From Bacilli bacterium (GTDB lineage: Bacteria; Bacillota_I; Bacilli_A; RFN20; CAG-826): DNA of 10,855 bases. A program made the translations under genes and the position numbers. Positions 1-6,892 of the stretch are shown one piece after another. Where the stretch lies: assembly GCA_017551465.1 (NCBI GenBank), contig JAFZLN010000106.1, positions 1 to 10,855 on the forward strand. Reading direction: 5' to 3'. Below the pieces are notes generated by a model. The model was given only the letters and a program-made list of their open reading frames with translations, was not told the DNA's origin and searched no databases. Position 1 is the stretch's first letter; every line of letters begins with the position of its first letter.

Positions 1-78
1 AGAATGTATTTAGATAAAGCTGAATTCTACAAAACATCAAATATCGAGAGAAGAAAAAGCAATTATCTTCCTAAATAA
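1..78 (+). CDS. C-terminal end of a probable GGDEF-domain protein (partial)
   Basis: Only the last 25 codons and a TAA stop are in the window, read in frame 1. The visible peptide begins RMYLDKAEFYK and ends in a basic tail. This resembles the last helix of GGDEF domains, where an (A)D..MY.DK..Y pattern is typical of Firmicutes diguanylate cyclases. The GG(D/E)EF catalytic loop would lie upstream, outside the window, so activity cannot be judged. The EAL fragment at the other end of the window is of the matching c-di-GMP class. The call rests on one short motif and is moderate at best; that this is the 3' end of some coding sequence is more secure. Confidence 0.55.
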   Translation, partial: RMYLDKAEFYKTSNIERRKSNYLPK

Positions 79-107
79 TTTTTAAGAGACGTTTTTTCTT
101 TATTAAT

Positions 108-123
108 CACCTCATTAGAGGTG
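108..123. other. Perfect 6-bp hairpin downstream of the GGDEF-type gene
   Basis: CACCTC (108-113), loop ATTA, GAGGTG (118-123). It lies 30 bases past the first stop and 79 bases before the next start. No T-run follows it directly on either strand, so it is at best a weak terminator or an mRNA 3'-end structure. It could also act in the leader of the next operon. Confidence 0.4.
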
Positions 124-201
124 TAGCAAGACTCAACTTTTTACTAATGGAAACTAGATTACTTTATGTTAATCTATGAGTGATAAGAGGAGACTCTACA
201 T

Positions 202-1104
202 ATGGGTTTTTTAAAAGTTTTCCGTTGGATCTTATTTGGATTCGCTCTTTTATTTGGTCTTACAACCTTAGCGTTCGCATCATACTATTTCTTACCTGAT
301 GGTCCACTTCTAGACGCACTTAAAGAATATTTAACAAGTAGTGAAATGACTATTGAGACAGTGCTTGGAACATATGGCTTCCTTGCCGCGGCATCTTTTG
401 TTCTATTTATTATCTTTAGCATTATTGTTAGCAAAGCTAAAAAACGTCGTAGATATAGCTCAAATGATACATATTCTTCTCAAAACAACGAAACTCCTAA
501 TAAGCAAGGAATCCTCCTTGTTTCTGATTTAGGCGAAGATGAAACTCTTGCAGATTATATTGAACAAGCACCTTTTATCGCAGCGTGGGATGAAGACACA
601 CTTAATCCCACATTGTCTGTCAAAGAAGATGGAATAACTATTGGCGATGATACCGCTATATTTATGGCCTTTTTAAAAAAGAATACCATTATTTATAAAC
701 CAAACAATCCAGACAATTATTTTGATAATTATCCGACTGTTAGTCTCGCTCCAGATTTGGATAATGAAGATAGATCGTTCCTCATCGTCAGTAATCGAGA
801 TATTACTCCTAGTGCTGATAGTAATAAAGTCTTTGAAGTATTAGAAAACATACATAATCAAACAGCCAAGAATGTCGAAGAAATAACTCCAGCGGATGGT
901 AGTATCAATTGTGTAGTTTATTTAGGTAATGGTGTTAAGGACTTTATTACTACGCTTAAAAAGCGTCCTTTAGTAGAAATGTTCAAAGAATGGTCAGATG
1001 GCGACTATTTAGCTTTCTTTGAACGTATAATTATTAGCATCATTGATAATGCAGCGCTTAAAAAGTATATGCAGGACGTCTTTGAAAAATTGCATGGGAA
1101 CTAG
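202..1104 (+). CDS. Two-TM membrane protein with cytoplasmic C-terminal domain, function unknown
   Basis: This 300-residue protein is the first gene of a three-gene operon. The ATG is preceded by GAGGAG (187-192) at 9 bases. Two hydrophobic segments are visible, about residues 7-29 and 57-78. The second is followed at once by a basic stop-transfer cluster (KAKKRRR, 79-84), which suggests both termini are cytoplasmic with a short outside loop of about 25 residues. A Ser/Asn-rich linker (about 85-100) leads to a soluble mixed alpha/beta domain of about 200 residues. That domain is rich in Asp and Asn and ends in amphipathic helices. I recognise no catalytic motif or named family. The TAG stop shares one base with the GTG of the next frame, which implies translational coupling. 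The protein could be the membrane anchor for the two soluble proteins encoded downstream; that is inference. Confidence 0.85.
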   Translation: MGFLKVFRWILFGFALLFGLTTLAFASYYFLPDGPLLDALKEYLTSSEMTIETVLGTYGFLAAASFVLFIIFSIIVSKAKKRRRYSSNDTYSSQNNETPNKQGILLVSDLGEDETLADYIEQAPFIAAWDEDTLNPTLSVKEDGITIGDDTAIFMAFLKKNTIIYKPNNPDNYFDNYPTVSLAPDLDNEDRSFLIVSNRDITPSADSNKVFEVLENIHNQTAKNVEEITPADGSINCVVYLGNGVKDFITTLKKRPLVEMFKEWSDGDYLAFFERIIISIIDNAALKKYMQDVFEKLHGN

Positions 1105-1109
1105 TGACC

Positions 1110-2261
1110 GTGAAAAAATATAACTCTGGCGACTCTGATCCTTATTTTAGCCCATATTCTCGTATGGACCCTGATTTGATGAAAGAGTATCTACAGGGTG
1201 AAAATAAGCCAAAATATAACGCTATTAAGGTGGGTAAGACAATCGAAAAGATTGTTTTAGACTTTTCATCATACGAATCTTTGAAAGAAACATCAGGTGT
1301 GGCACGTTTTTATACTATACACACCGCTCAAACAAATGAAATTGGTAATAAACTTGGTTTCCATGTTGGTGGCTTTTGTGATGACTACGGTAGTGGTGGT
1401 TCCGACTTAGCGGCATCAATTTCTGGCTATGATGAACTTCCTTCTGACTTATTTCTTTGTTTAATGGATGATAAATACAATTTCTTACCGTTAAGTGAAA
1501 AACAATTAAACGACTTATATAACTACTTAGTTAAACAAAATGAAGACACTCAAGAAGAAAGCTTTGAAAACTATGATGCGGAAGAAAACGACTTAGAAGA
1601 CTATGTTCTATTTTTCAAAGTAAATGCCTATTGGCCAGACAATGAAGAGCAATTAAGTCTTCATTATGAATACTGCTATCCTCTATTGCTTGAAAAGAAA
1701 CCATCTTTCCCATTCTTTGATGAACTTTTTACAGTCGAAGGCTATGATAGAATTCATGAGACTCTCGCTCTAAAGCTCAAAATGGGTAAAAAGGAAGAGA
1801 TAATCAATCTTAAAATTGATGAAGAATATGAACTCAATTTCGATTATAATTCTTCACCACGTAGAAAAAGCACTCATAGAGTGGGCACTGCAGTATTCAC
1901 TTTCCGTCGCTTCAACTTTGTCGCAAATAAGATTCCTGGCAAGATTATCTTCCACGCTAAAGCGGAAGGAGCGGAAATAGAATCCGTTGATCAAGAGTTT
2001 GTTTTAGATGACATTAATGATAAAGGAGACGACGATTCAATTTTTGAGCTTGAGACTGGCGAAAGATATTGTGTCCTATTCATTGATGAATTAGCCAAGA
2101 TTGTTATTTTCGTTGGCTTTAGACCAGGGGAAGACGAAGAAGATAATCAAACATATTTTGTTCCAGTTTGGTTGGATAAAGCGAATGAAGAGTATTTCAA
2201 TTTCGCTAACGAAAAAGATAGACTCGAAACATTAACCGTTATTACATATAGAAAAGAATAA
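1110..2261 (+). CDS. Acidic soluble protein, function unknown
   Basis: The open frame starts with GTG at 1104, overlapping the previous stop by one base, and has a second in-frame GTG at 1110. I prefer 1110 because the weak GGGA site (1096-1099) is 10 bases from it but only 4 from 1104. The product is 383 residues from 1110 and 385 from 1104. It has no signal peptide or membrane segment and is strongly acidic, with Asp/Glu-rich stretches near residues 147-166 and 302-315. A distinctive stretch near 86-142 carries the GGFCDDYGSGGSD motif, then a segment ending LPLSEKQLNDLYNYL. The C-terminal half looks beta-rich with alternating hydrophobic residues, ending near a VGFRPGEDEEDNQTYFVPVW segment. 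I recognise no family. Its position between a membrane protein and a DUF1963 protein suggests a shared function, but nothing here shows what it is. Confidence 0.82.
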   Translation: MKKYNSGDSDPYFSPYSRMDPDLMKEYLQGENKPKYNAIKVGKTIEKIVLDFSSYESLKETSGVARFYTIHTAQTNEIGNKLGFHVGGFCDDYGSGGSDLAASISGYDELPSDLFLCLMDDKYNFLPLSEKQLNDLYNYLVKQNEDTQEESFENYDAEENDLEDYVLFFKVNAYWPDNEEQLSLHYEYCYPLLLEKKPSFPFFDELFTVEGYDRIHETLALKLKMGKKEEIINLKIDEEYELNFDYNSSPRRKSTHRVGTAVFTFRRFNFVANKIPGKIIFHAKAEGAEIESVDQEFVLDDINDKGDDDSIFELETGERYCVLFIDELAKIVIFVGFRPGEDEEDNQTYFVPVWLDKANEEYFNFANEKDRLETLTVITYRKE

Positions 2262-2279
2262 AAGAGAGAAGACGTGCAT

Positions 2280-2840
2280 ATGTCTGCGATTAAATTAAAG
2301 ATTAAAAAGGCTGAAGGCGAATATGATGTCGGACTATCGAAAATGCTAGGTAATCCTGTTTTACCTGAGGGCATGGATGAATCTTTACCATCCACAGCGA
2401 TGTTCTTGATGCAAATTAGATTGAAGGACATCAAAGACTTGGATGAAGAGAACGTCTTACCTCATCACGGATATCTTTATTTTTTCTTAGATACAGAAAA
2501 TGGTCCTTATTCATTAACGCCTATTGTTATCTATTATGATGGTGAACCAACACACCATATTGATGGTTTTAATGATATTGTTGATGGTTTTGAACAATAT
2601 AACCAAGATTATCTAATCGAATTTGAAAGATGTGATAATGATTCTGATGGCAACAAACTATTAGGTCATCCCTCTGATTGGCAATATCAAGAAACAAACG
2701 ACAGTTTATTATTCCAACTCGATCCACTAGATTCCGAAGAAATGGACTTATTCTCCACATTTGATGGCTTTTTATACTTCTTTTTTGAAGGAAACAAAGT
2801 CGACTTTTCTAAAGTTAAATTAGTTGAAGATATTTCCTAA
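2280..2840 (+). CDS. Compact DUF1963 (YwqG-like) family protein
   Basis: This 186-residue protein is the last gene of the operon, 18 bases after the preceding stop. I chose ATG 2280, which is 9 bases after a purine-rich AGAGAGAA site, over an in-frame GTG at 2274. DUF1963 landmarks appear in order: a LGNPVLPEG segment (23-31), a MFLMQIRL strand (41-48, the family's 'aQi.l'), LPHHGYLYFF (60-69), KLLGHPSDWQYQ (126-137, the family's 'llG.P...Q'), LLFQLD (143-148, 'LLQld'), and GFLYFFF followed by VDFSKV (163-179). Known family members are usually longer, about 250 residues, so this is a short version. No biochemical role is established for the family. B. subtilis ywqG lies beside the YwqJ toxin genes, which allows, but does not show, an immunity-type or binding role. 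The family call is fairly firm; the function is unknown. Confidence 0.8.
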   Translation: MSAIKLKIKKAEGEYDVGLSKMLGNPVLPEGMDESLPSTAMFLMQIRLKDIKDLDEENVLPHHGYLYFFLDTENGPYSLTPIVIYYDGEPTHHIDGFNDIVDGFEQYNQDYLIEFERCDNDSDGNKLLGHPSDWQYQETNDSLLFQLDPLDSEEMDLFSTFDGFLYFFFEGNKVDFSKVKLVEDIS

Positions 2841-2900
2841 CGCGCATAGTAGTGGAACAAAACGCCACTGAATCAAAATCTCTGCTCAACACAAAAGCAT

Positions 2901-2929
2901 CGGACAGGGATATTTGTGGTTGCTATAAT
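2901..2929 (+). promoter_or_regulatory. Probable extended -10 promoter
   Basis: CGGACA (2901-2906), a 17-base spacer, then TATAAT (2924-2929) preceded by TGC, the extended -10 pattern. A start near 2936 is expected. The transcript would meet the hairpin at 2973-2990 within about 60 bases, so it would be either a short RNA or a long leader for lipoprotein A. Confidence 0.45.
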
Positions 2930-2966
2930 TGAATTAACTCAAAAGAAGACATACATCATTTCACAT

Positions 2967-2998
2967 AAAAAACCACCCATTTTGAAGTGGCTTTTATT
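2967..2998 (+). terminator. Weak terminator-like hairpin
   Basis: CCAC (2973-2976) pairs with GTGG (2987-2990). Flanking A-rich and T-rich arms can extend the stem across one bulged C, and CTTTTATTG follows. The stem is short and the T-run is interrupted. It could end the 202-2840 operon transcript or the short transcript from the 2901-2929 promoter. Confidence 0.35.
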
Positions 2999-3073
2999 GT
3001 GGCTTGTCCTGTAGAAATTTGCTTGTTTGATGTGGGTTTCTTCTCGCGCGCCACGCAAAGATATACAAAAATG

Positions 3074-3100
3074 TTGCATTTTTTAAAAATGTCGTATAAT
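3074..3100 (+). promoter_or_regulatory. Probable promoter of lipoprotein A
   Basis: A perfect -10 TATAAT (3095-3100) lies 88 bases before the ATG. TTGCAT (3074-3079) is a plausible -35, but the 15-base spacer is short; ATGTTG (3071-3076) would give 18. The start is expected near 3107, leaving a leader of about 80 bases that contains a hairpin. Confidence 0.55.
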
Positions 3101-3121
3101 AAATGGCATAAAACTATGTAA

Positions 3122-3168
3122 GCTAAGGAACACGTGTATTAACCCAACATTAGTGTATCTTTCTTAGC
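3122..3168 (+). promoter_or_regulatory. Leader hairpin of the lipoprotein A mRNA
   Basis: GCTAAGGAA (3122-3130) pairs with TTTCTTAGC (3160-3168) over 9 bp with one G-U pair. An inner CAC/GTG pairing can extend it. The 5' arm runs into a perfect palindrome ACACGTGT (3130-3137). The structure ends 7 bases before the AAAGG ribosome site, so it could affect translation or mRNA stability, or the palindrome could be an operator. It matches no riboswitch class I know. Confidence 0.4.
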
Positions 3169-3187
3169 GCATTTGAAAGGAAAAAAC

Positions 3188-4699
3188 ATGAAAAAAAGAA
3201 AATTAACTTTATTGCTTACAGCATTAGGCCTTTCTGGCATGTTGTTAGCGGGCTGTAATTTCCAAGGCCCAAATGCCGCCATTAATTCTCAAGCCGGCAC
3301 TTATGAAAAACAACAACTATTCCAATTGTATGCCGCTGCTGGTGGCACAATGACCTATGACGAATGGTTAGCGTCCGTCAAAGGTGCAGATGGTTCTTCC
3401 CTCTTAGCAGATAGAAGAAACCCAACAGATGTCGATGGTAAAAATGGTGACGTCTTTGTTAACATCGAAACATGGGATGTATTCCTTAAAGTCGGTGGTT
3501 CTTGGGAAAGCGTTGGTAACATTAAAGGCGCCCAAGGTGAAAAAGGTGAAAAAGGTGACAAAGGCGATAAGGGCGACAAAGGTGACACCGGCGCAACTGG
3601 TGCTCAAGGCCCTCAAGGCGAAAAAGGTGAAACTGGCGCCCAAGGTCCTCAAGGTGAACAAGGCCAAGCCGGCGCTCCAGGTACTGATGGCGTAGGCATC
3701 AAAGAAATCAAAAAGACAGGTAACGATGGTTACAATGATATTTACACAATCTTCCTCACCGATGATTCAGAATATGATTTCAAAGTACCTAACCCAGCGG
3801 TCTCTTTAGATATTGAAAGTTATAGAATCGAGTTCGATGACAACTGGAACGTTATTGATTTACCTTATTATCTTGGTACAACAGTTCCAATGGATCTTCT
3901 TGTCTACGCTCAATATGCTGATGGCAGCGAAATGAGAGTCGAAGATGATGAATATACTGTTACTGGTTTTAGCACGGCAACAGAAGGTACAAGAGAAGCT
4001 ACAGTTAAGTTTGGTCCTGCATCAGGAACAGTTGAATATCAAATAGTCAACATCGTTGATGAGATTGCCGCGAGTTTGGCAAGTGAATTATCTATTAATG
4101 ATGCTCTTCCAGCAGCATTTACCAGCAATCCAATTGACTATTCATACTCCCCAAGCTATCGTCAATTAGCAATTAAAGTCGAAGAGGGAAAAGAAGATGA
4201 ATTCTTGACTCAATATGTTGCTGATTTCTTAGCGGCCGACTACGTCGAGGCTGGCGAAGATAAATACGGTGATATGCACTACACATCTAAAGAAGGTAAT
4301 CTAGATATTTGTGTTTGGGATTACCCAGCTGAATATGAAGGCTATGTGTTTATTGATTTCAAGAGCGCTCTCGTTCCTGAATATACAACAGATTCTGCCT
4401 TAGAAGCCGCATTAGCAGCTATTAAGACTGTCATCTCTGGTAACGTTACCATTAAGACAGATTCAAGTGGTGAAAAATACATTGCTTTCTCATTGGGCAC
4501 AAGCATCGCTAATATGAAATTATATGTTGAATACTATTTCGTACCAGATGATTTCGAATTAGGTGATTGGACTGATACAGCAAGTTACTCATATGCAAAC
4601 GCTGTTTGTGGAAACATTTATCTCCAATACTTGGTTTATCCAAATCCATCAAATTCAAGCTCCACAGTTATTCAAGTAACTGCTGGCACCATCCAATAG
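3188..4699 (+). CDS. Collagen-like surface lipoprotein A
   Basis: This is a 503-residue lipoprotein. I start it at ATG 3188, 7 bases after AAAGG; an upstream in-frame TTG at 3173 overlaps that site and would spoil the signal peptide. A lipobox LLAGC puts the lipidated Cys at 23. Residues 24-113 form the N-terminal module shared with lipoprotein B. Residues 114-167 are 18 uninterrupted Gly-X-Y triplets. Residues 168-202 resemble the G(I)..I.KT...G..D.YTI.FTD module often found after bacterial collagen stretches. Residues 203-288 look like a bacterial Ig-like domain, with YADGS followed by a G-rich strand and a final YQI. Residues 291-484 hold two copies of the C-terminal module also found in B. 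The protein would be anchored outside the membrane as a trimeric stalk with distal domains. Its ligand is unknown. Confidence 0.88.
   Translation: MKKRKLTLLLTALGLSGMLLAGCNFQGPNAAINSQAGTYEKQQLFQLYAAAGGTMTYDEWLASVKGADGSSLLADRRNPTDVDGKNGDVFVNIETWDVFLKVGGSWESVGNIKGAQGEKGEKGDKGDKGDKGDTGATGAQGPQGEKGETGAQGPQGEQGQAGAPGTDGVGIKEIKKTGNDGYNDIYTIFLTDDSEYDFKVPNPAVSLDIESYRIEFDDNWNVIDLPYYLGTTVPMDLLVYAQYADGSEMRVEDDEYTVTGFSTATEGTREATVKFGPASGTVEYQIVNIVDEIAASLASELSINDALPAAFTSNPIDYSYSPSYRQLAIKVEEGKEDEFLTQYVADFLAADYVEAGEDKYGDMHYTSKEGNLDICVWDYPAEYEGYVFIDFKSALVPEYTTDSALEAALAAIKTVISGNVTIKTDSSGEKYIAFSLGTSIANMKLYVEYYFVPDDFELGDWTDTASYSYANAVCGNIYLQYLVYPNPSNSSSTVIQVTAGTIQ
3527..3688 (+). repeat. Collagen-like Gly-X-Y repeat of lipoprotein A (18 triplets)
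   Basis: Eighteen perfect triplets in frame, including three consecutive GDK and several GEK, GPQ and GAQ units. High Lys/Asp/Glu content gives the charge pairs that can stabilise bacterial triple helices lacking hydroxyproline. The nucleotide repeat is only approximate, as synonymous codons vary. Confidence 0.9.
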
Positions 4700-4716
4700 A
4701 ATAATACTGAATAAAA

Positions 4717-4747
4717 GATTGCATCCTTGCGGTGCAATCTTTTTTTT
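4717..4747 (+). terminator. Rho-independent terminator after lipoprotein A
   Basis: GATTGCATC (4717-4725) pairs with GGTGCAATC (4731-4739) as a 9-bp stem with one G-U pair, a five-base loop and an eight-T run (4740-4747). It starts 17 bases after the TAG stop, and AAAA precedes it. Confidence 0.92.
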
Positions 4748-4910
4748 GTGCATAAAACGCGATACATAAAAATTCAATTATTGACAACTTTATGGTTTTA
4801 AATATGCCAACTTTGCGGTCCATATATATCCTTATTATTTATCAAATATATTAAGTAATATTGTTGACTTTTTTCATAATTAATATTTTTATGTATTTTT
4901 ATGAATTTCC

Positions 4911-4940
4911 TTGAATTAAAAATATATTTTATTGTATTAT
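4911..4940 (+). promoter_or_regulatory. Possible promoter of the flotillin operon
   Basis: TTGAAT (4911-4916), an 18-base spacer, then TATTAT (4935-4940). The expected start near 4947 leaves a leader of about 15 bases containing the AGGAGGT site (4950-4956). The whole 4748-4961 spacer is very AT-rich. Other -35-like boxes occur, TTGACA at 4781-4786 and TTGACT at 4864-4869, but they lack good -10 partners, so the choice is uncertain. Confidence 0.4.
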
Positions 4941-4961
4941 ATTTGTGCAAGGAGGTAGTAA

Positions 4962-5327
4962 ATGGCAATTGAATGGTTTGGCTCAAACGACAAAATTGGA
5001 ACTGCTTCTTTCTATAGTGGCAATATCACATTAAATACCATCGCTTCAGTCCCCTTTGAATTCGCGCAGCGTGTTCAAGTTGGACTAGATGATAAAAAGA
5101 ATGTGGTTATCAAGCCCATTAGTAAAGAAAAAACCCAAAATGGTGAGCTAGACGAACATACAATTTACCGAATCTCCATAACAAAAACATATGTCAGGAT
5201 CTCTTCCGTCAACCTGATGAAGAAGATATCCAAAGCATTAAACATCGTATTAGACAAAAGGCCTGTCAAATACGATACCACGTGGGATGAGATTGAAAAC
5301 ATCCTCACAGTCCATACAAGTAAATAA
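4962..5327 (+). CDS. Small conserved-looking protein upstream of flotillin, function unknown
   Basis: This 121-residue protein has a near-perfect AAGGAGGT site (4949-4956) 5 bases before the ATG. It ends in tandem TAA stops, 16 bases before the flotillin ATG, so the two are almost surely cotranscribed. It has no signal peptide, membrane segment or obvious metal or nucleotide motif. The N-terminal half alternates hydrophobic and polar residues (ITLNTIASVPFEFA, then QRVQVGLDDKKNVVIKPI), suggesting a small beta fold. The C-terminal half has a basic amphipathic segment (YVRISSVNLMKKISKAL) and ends WDEIENILTVH. It does not look like NfeD/YuaF, the usual flotillin partner: it has no transmembrane part and no Gly-rich OB-fold signature. 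The beta-rich, basic character could fit a small regulator or adaptor, but I recognise no family. Confidence 0.85.
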   Translation: MAIEWFGSNDKIGTASFYSGNITLNTIASVPFEFAQRVQVGLDDKKNVVIKPISKEKTQNGELDEHTIYRISITKTYVRISSVNLMKKISKALNIVLDKRPVKYDTTWDEIENILTVHTSK

Positions 5328-5343
5328 TAAGGAGGAAACGAAG

Positions 5344-6825
5344 ATGGACTGGTTATTTGTTTTACTTGGTATAGCAGTAGTGACACTTATCGTAGTGCTT
5401 ATTCTCTGCTCTTACACCAAAGCGGGACCAGATGAAGCAATCATGATTTCTGGTTTAGGCAAAAGAAAAATTTTAAGAGGAAAGGCCGGCTGGAAATTAC
5501 CTTTCTTACAAAGAAAGGACAGATTATCACTCAAGGTCTTCCAAGTTGACATCAAGACACGTGAATCAATTCCAACAAATGAATTCATTAACATCAATGT
5601 TGATGGTGTGGCGAACTTAAAGATCTCCAGTGATCCAGAATTACTCGAAAGAGCATTCGAAGCTACATTAGGCATGAACCAAGATGACTTAATTGAACAA
5701 GTCAAACAAGTTCTTGAAGGCAATATGCGTGAAATCATTGGTACAGTTGGTATCCGTCAATTAGTCCAAGACCGTAAAGGTGTCGCGGAAGCCGTTAAAG
5801 AAAACGTCATTCCAGACATGAGCAAATTAGGTCTTGAATTAGTGAACTTCAATATCCAAAACTTCTCCGATGGTAACCATGTCATTGAAAACTTAGGTAT
5901 TGATAACATCTCCCAAATTAGCAAGGAAGCTGCAATTGCTAAAGCAAACGCTGATAGAGATGTTTCCATCGCCAGAGCTAAAGCGGCTCAAGAAGCCAAT
6001 GAAGCCGAAGTCAATTCCAAGACCGTTATCGTCCAAAAGAATACAGAATACTCTTTAAAAGAAGCGGAATTAAAGATCAAAACAGATACCGCAAGAGCGA
6101 ATGCGGATGCTGCTTATAAGATCCAAGAACAAAAGAGACAAGAAGAAATCAACACCGCGACTGTTAATGCTGAGATTTCCAAGAGAGAAAGAGAAGTCGA
6201 ACTTGGTAATAAAGAAGTCGAATTAACAGAAAAGAAATTAACCGCGGAAATCAACAAGAAAGCGGAAGCCGAAAAATACGCTGCTGAAAGACTCGCGGAA
6301 GCTGAACTCTACAAGAGACAAAAAGCCGCGGAAGCTGAACTTCTTGAAGCCCAAAGAAAAGCTGAAAAGGTCAAAGTCGAAGCCGAAGCCCAAAGAATTG
6401 CTAGAGAAAAAGCCGCTGAAGCTGTCAAATTAGAAGCGGCTGCACAAAAAGAAGCTGCCTTTGCCGAAGCTGCTGGTATTGAAGCCAAAGGTAATGCAGA
6501 AGCTAAAGCCACAAGAGAAAAAGCTGAAGCTATGAAAGCCTTCAATGATGCTGCGACATTAAAGTTAGTCTTAGACTCTGGTGTCTTGCCAGAAACAGTC
6601 AGAGCTTACAGTGAACCAATCGCTGCCGCCTTAGGCCAAATCGATGGTATCACAATGTACGGTTCAGGCAATGAAGCCAAATTAGTGGAAGAAATTCAAC
6701 AACATGGCGATCAAATCTTCGCTGGTATCAACAAGACACTCGGCATCGATTTGAAATCAGTCCTTCTTGGTTACTTAGGTCCAAAAGTCCTCAAAGACAT
6801 CAAGAACACAAAAGAAGAAAAATAA
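5344..6825 (+). CDS. floT: Flotillin (FloT/YuaG-type SPFH membrane scaffold protein)
   Basis: This 493-residue protein is close to the length of B. subtilis FloT (about 509). ATG 5344 follows AGGAGG (5330-5335, in AAGGAGGAA) at about 8 bases; an in-frame start at 5287 would lie inside the previous gene. A hydrophobic N-terminal anchor (4-22) is followed by AGPDEAIMISG and the SPFH/PHB domain (about 25-190). A long Ala/Glu/Lys-rich coiled coil (about 190-400), full of EA and KAEAE repeats, gives the family its name. A conserved-type C-terminal segment (400-475) includes LKLVLDSGVLPETVRAYSEPI. Flotillins oligomerise at the inner membrane face, organise functional microdomains and affect membrane fluidity and assembly of signalling or secretion complexes. 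It is the second gene of a two-gene operon with a terminator directly behind. The usual NfeD partner is not next to it. Confidence 0.95.
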   Translation: MDWLFVLLGIAVVTLIVVLILCSYTKAGPDEAIMISGLGKRKILRGKAGWKLPFLQRKDRLSLKVFQVDIKTRESIPTNEFININVDGVANLKISSDPELLERAFEATLGMNQDDLIEQVKQVLEGNMREIIGTVGIRQLVQDRKGVAEAVKENVIPDMSKLGLELVNFNIQNFSDGNHVIENLGIDNISQISKEAAIAKANADRDVSIARAKAAQEANEAEVNSKTVIVQKNTEYSLKEAELKIKTDTARANADAAYKIQEQKRQEEINTATVNAEISKREREVELGNKEVELTEKKLTAEINKKAEAEKYAAERLAEAELYKRQKAAEAELLEAQRKAEKVKVEAEAQRIAREKAAEAVKLEAAAQKEAAFAEAAGIEAKGNAEAKATREKAEAMKAFNDAATLKLVLDSGVLPETVRAYSEPIAAALGQIDGITMYGSGNEAKLVEEIQQHGDQIFAGINKTLGIDLKSVLLGYLGPKVLKDIKNTKEEK

Positions 6826-6836
6826 TTAATTCTTCT

Positions 6837-6870
6837 GATACCCTCACAAAATAGTGGGGGTATCTTTTTT
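6837..6870 (+). terminator. Rho-independent terminator after flotillin
   Basis: GATACCCTCAC (6837-6847) pairs with GTGGGGGTATC (6854-6864) as an 11-bp stem with one G-U pair, a six-base loop and a TTTTTT run (6865-6870). It begins 12 bases after the flotillin stop. The -10 box of the next gene lies only 8 bases beyond the T-run. Confidence 0.93.
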
Positions 6871-6877
6871 ATTGCGC

Positions 6878-6883
6878 TACAAT
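6878..6883 (+). promoter_or_regulatory. -10 box for a leaderless or nearly leaderless AlkD-like mRNA
   Basis: TACAAT lies 9 bases before the ATG at 6893, so transcription should start within about three bases of the start codon. No AGGAGG-like site lies between 6871 and 6892. The -35 position falls inside the preceding terminator stem and has no good match, so promoter strength is unclear. Confidence 0.5.
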
Positions 6884-6892
6884 AGTGGTGCT

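Larger units (their letters stand above)
2841..3187. other. Intergenic regulatory region before lipoprotein A
   Basis: No coding frame worth calling is present. The region holds a small inverted repeat (AGTGG 2851-2855 / CCACT 2865-2869), a promoter-like element at 2901-2929, a weak terminator-like hairpin at 2969-2998, a second promoter-like element at 3074-3100, and a leader hairpin at 3122-3168. The ribosome site AAAGG (3176-3180) precedes lipoprotein A. Confidence 0.6.

Noticed and set aside
2147..2434. Minus-strand open frame of 95 codons
   Set aside because: It lies across the end of the 385-residue gene and the start of the DUF1963 gene, has no ribosome site, and its translation has no domain-like pattern.
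3429..3695. Second + strand frame through the collagen region of lipoprotein A
   Set aside because: Its Lys/Val/Ala-rich translation is a frame-shifted reading of the Gly-X-Y repeat.
4798..4986. Minus-strand 62-codon frame over the flotillin operon promoter region
   Set aside because: It lies in very AT-rich spacer and runs into the start of the next gene. The translation is Asn/Ile/Lys-rich noise, and no ribosome site is seen.
4962..5327. The 121-residue protein as a NfeD homologue
   Set aside because: It lacks transmembrane segments and the Gly-rich OB-fold pattern of NfeD, so position alone does not justify the name.
5412..5738. Minus-strand open frame inside flotillin
   Set aside because: The flotillin reading frame is clearly the real gene. 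The antisense frame has no ribosome site and no recognisable features.
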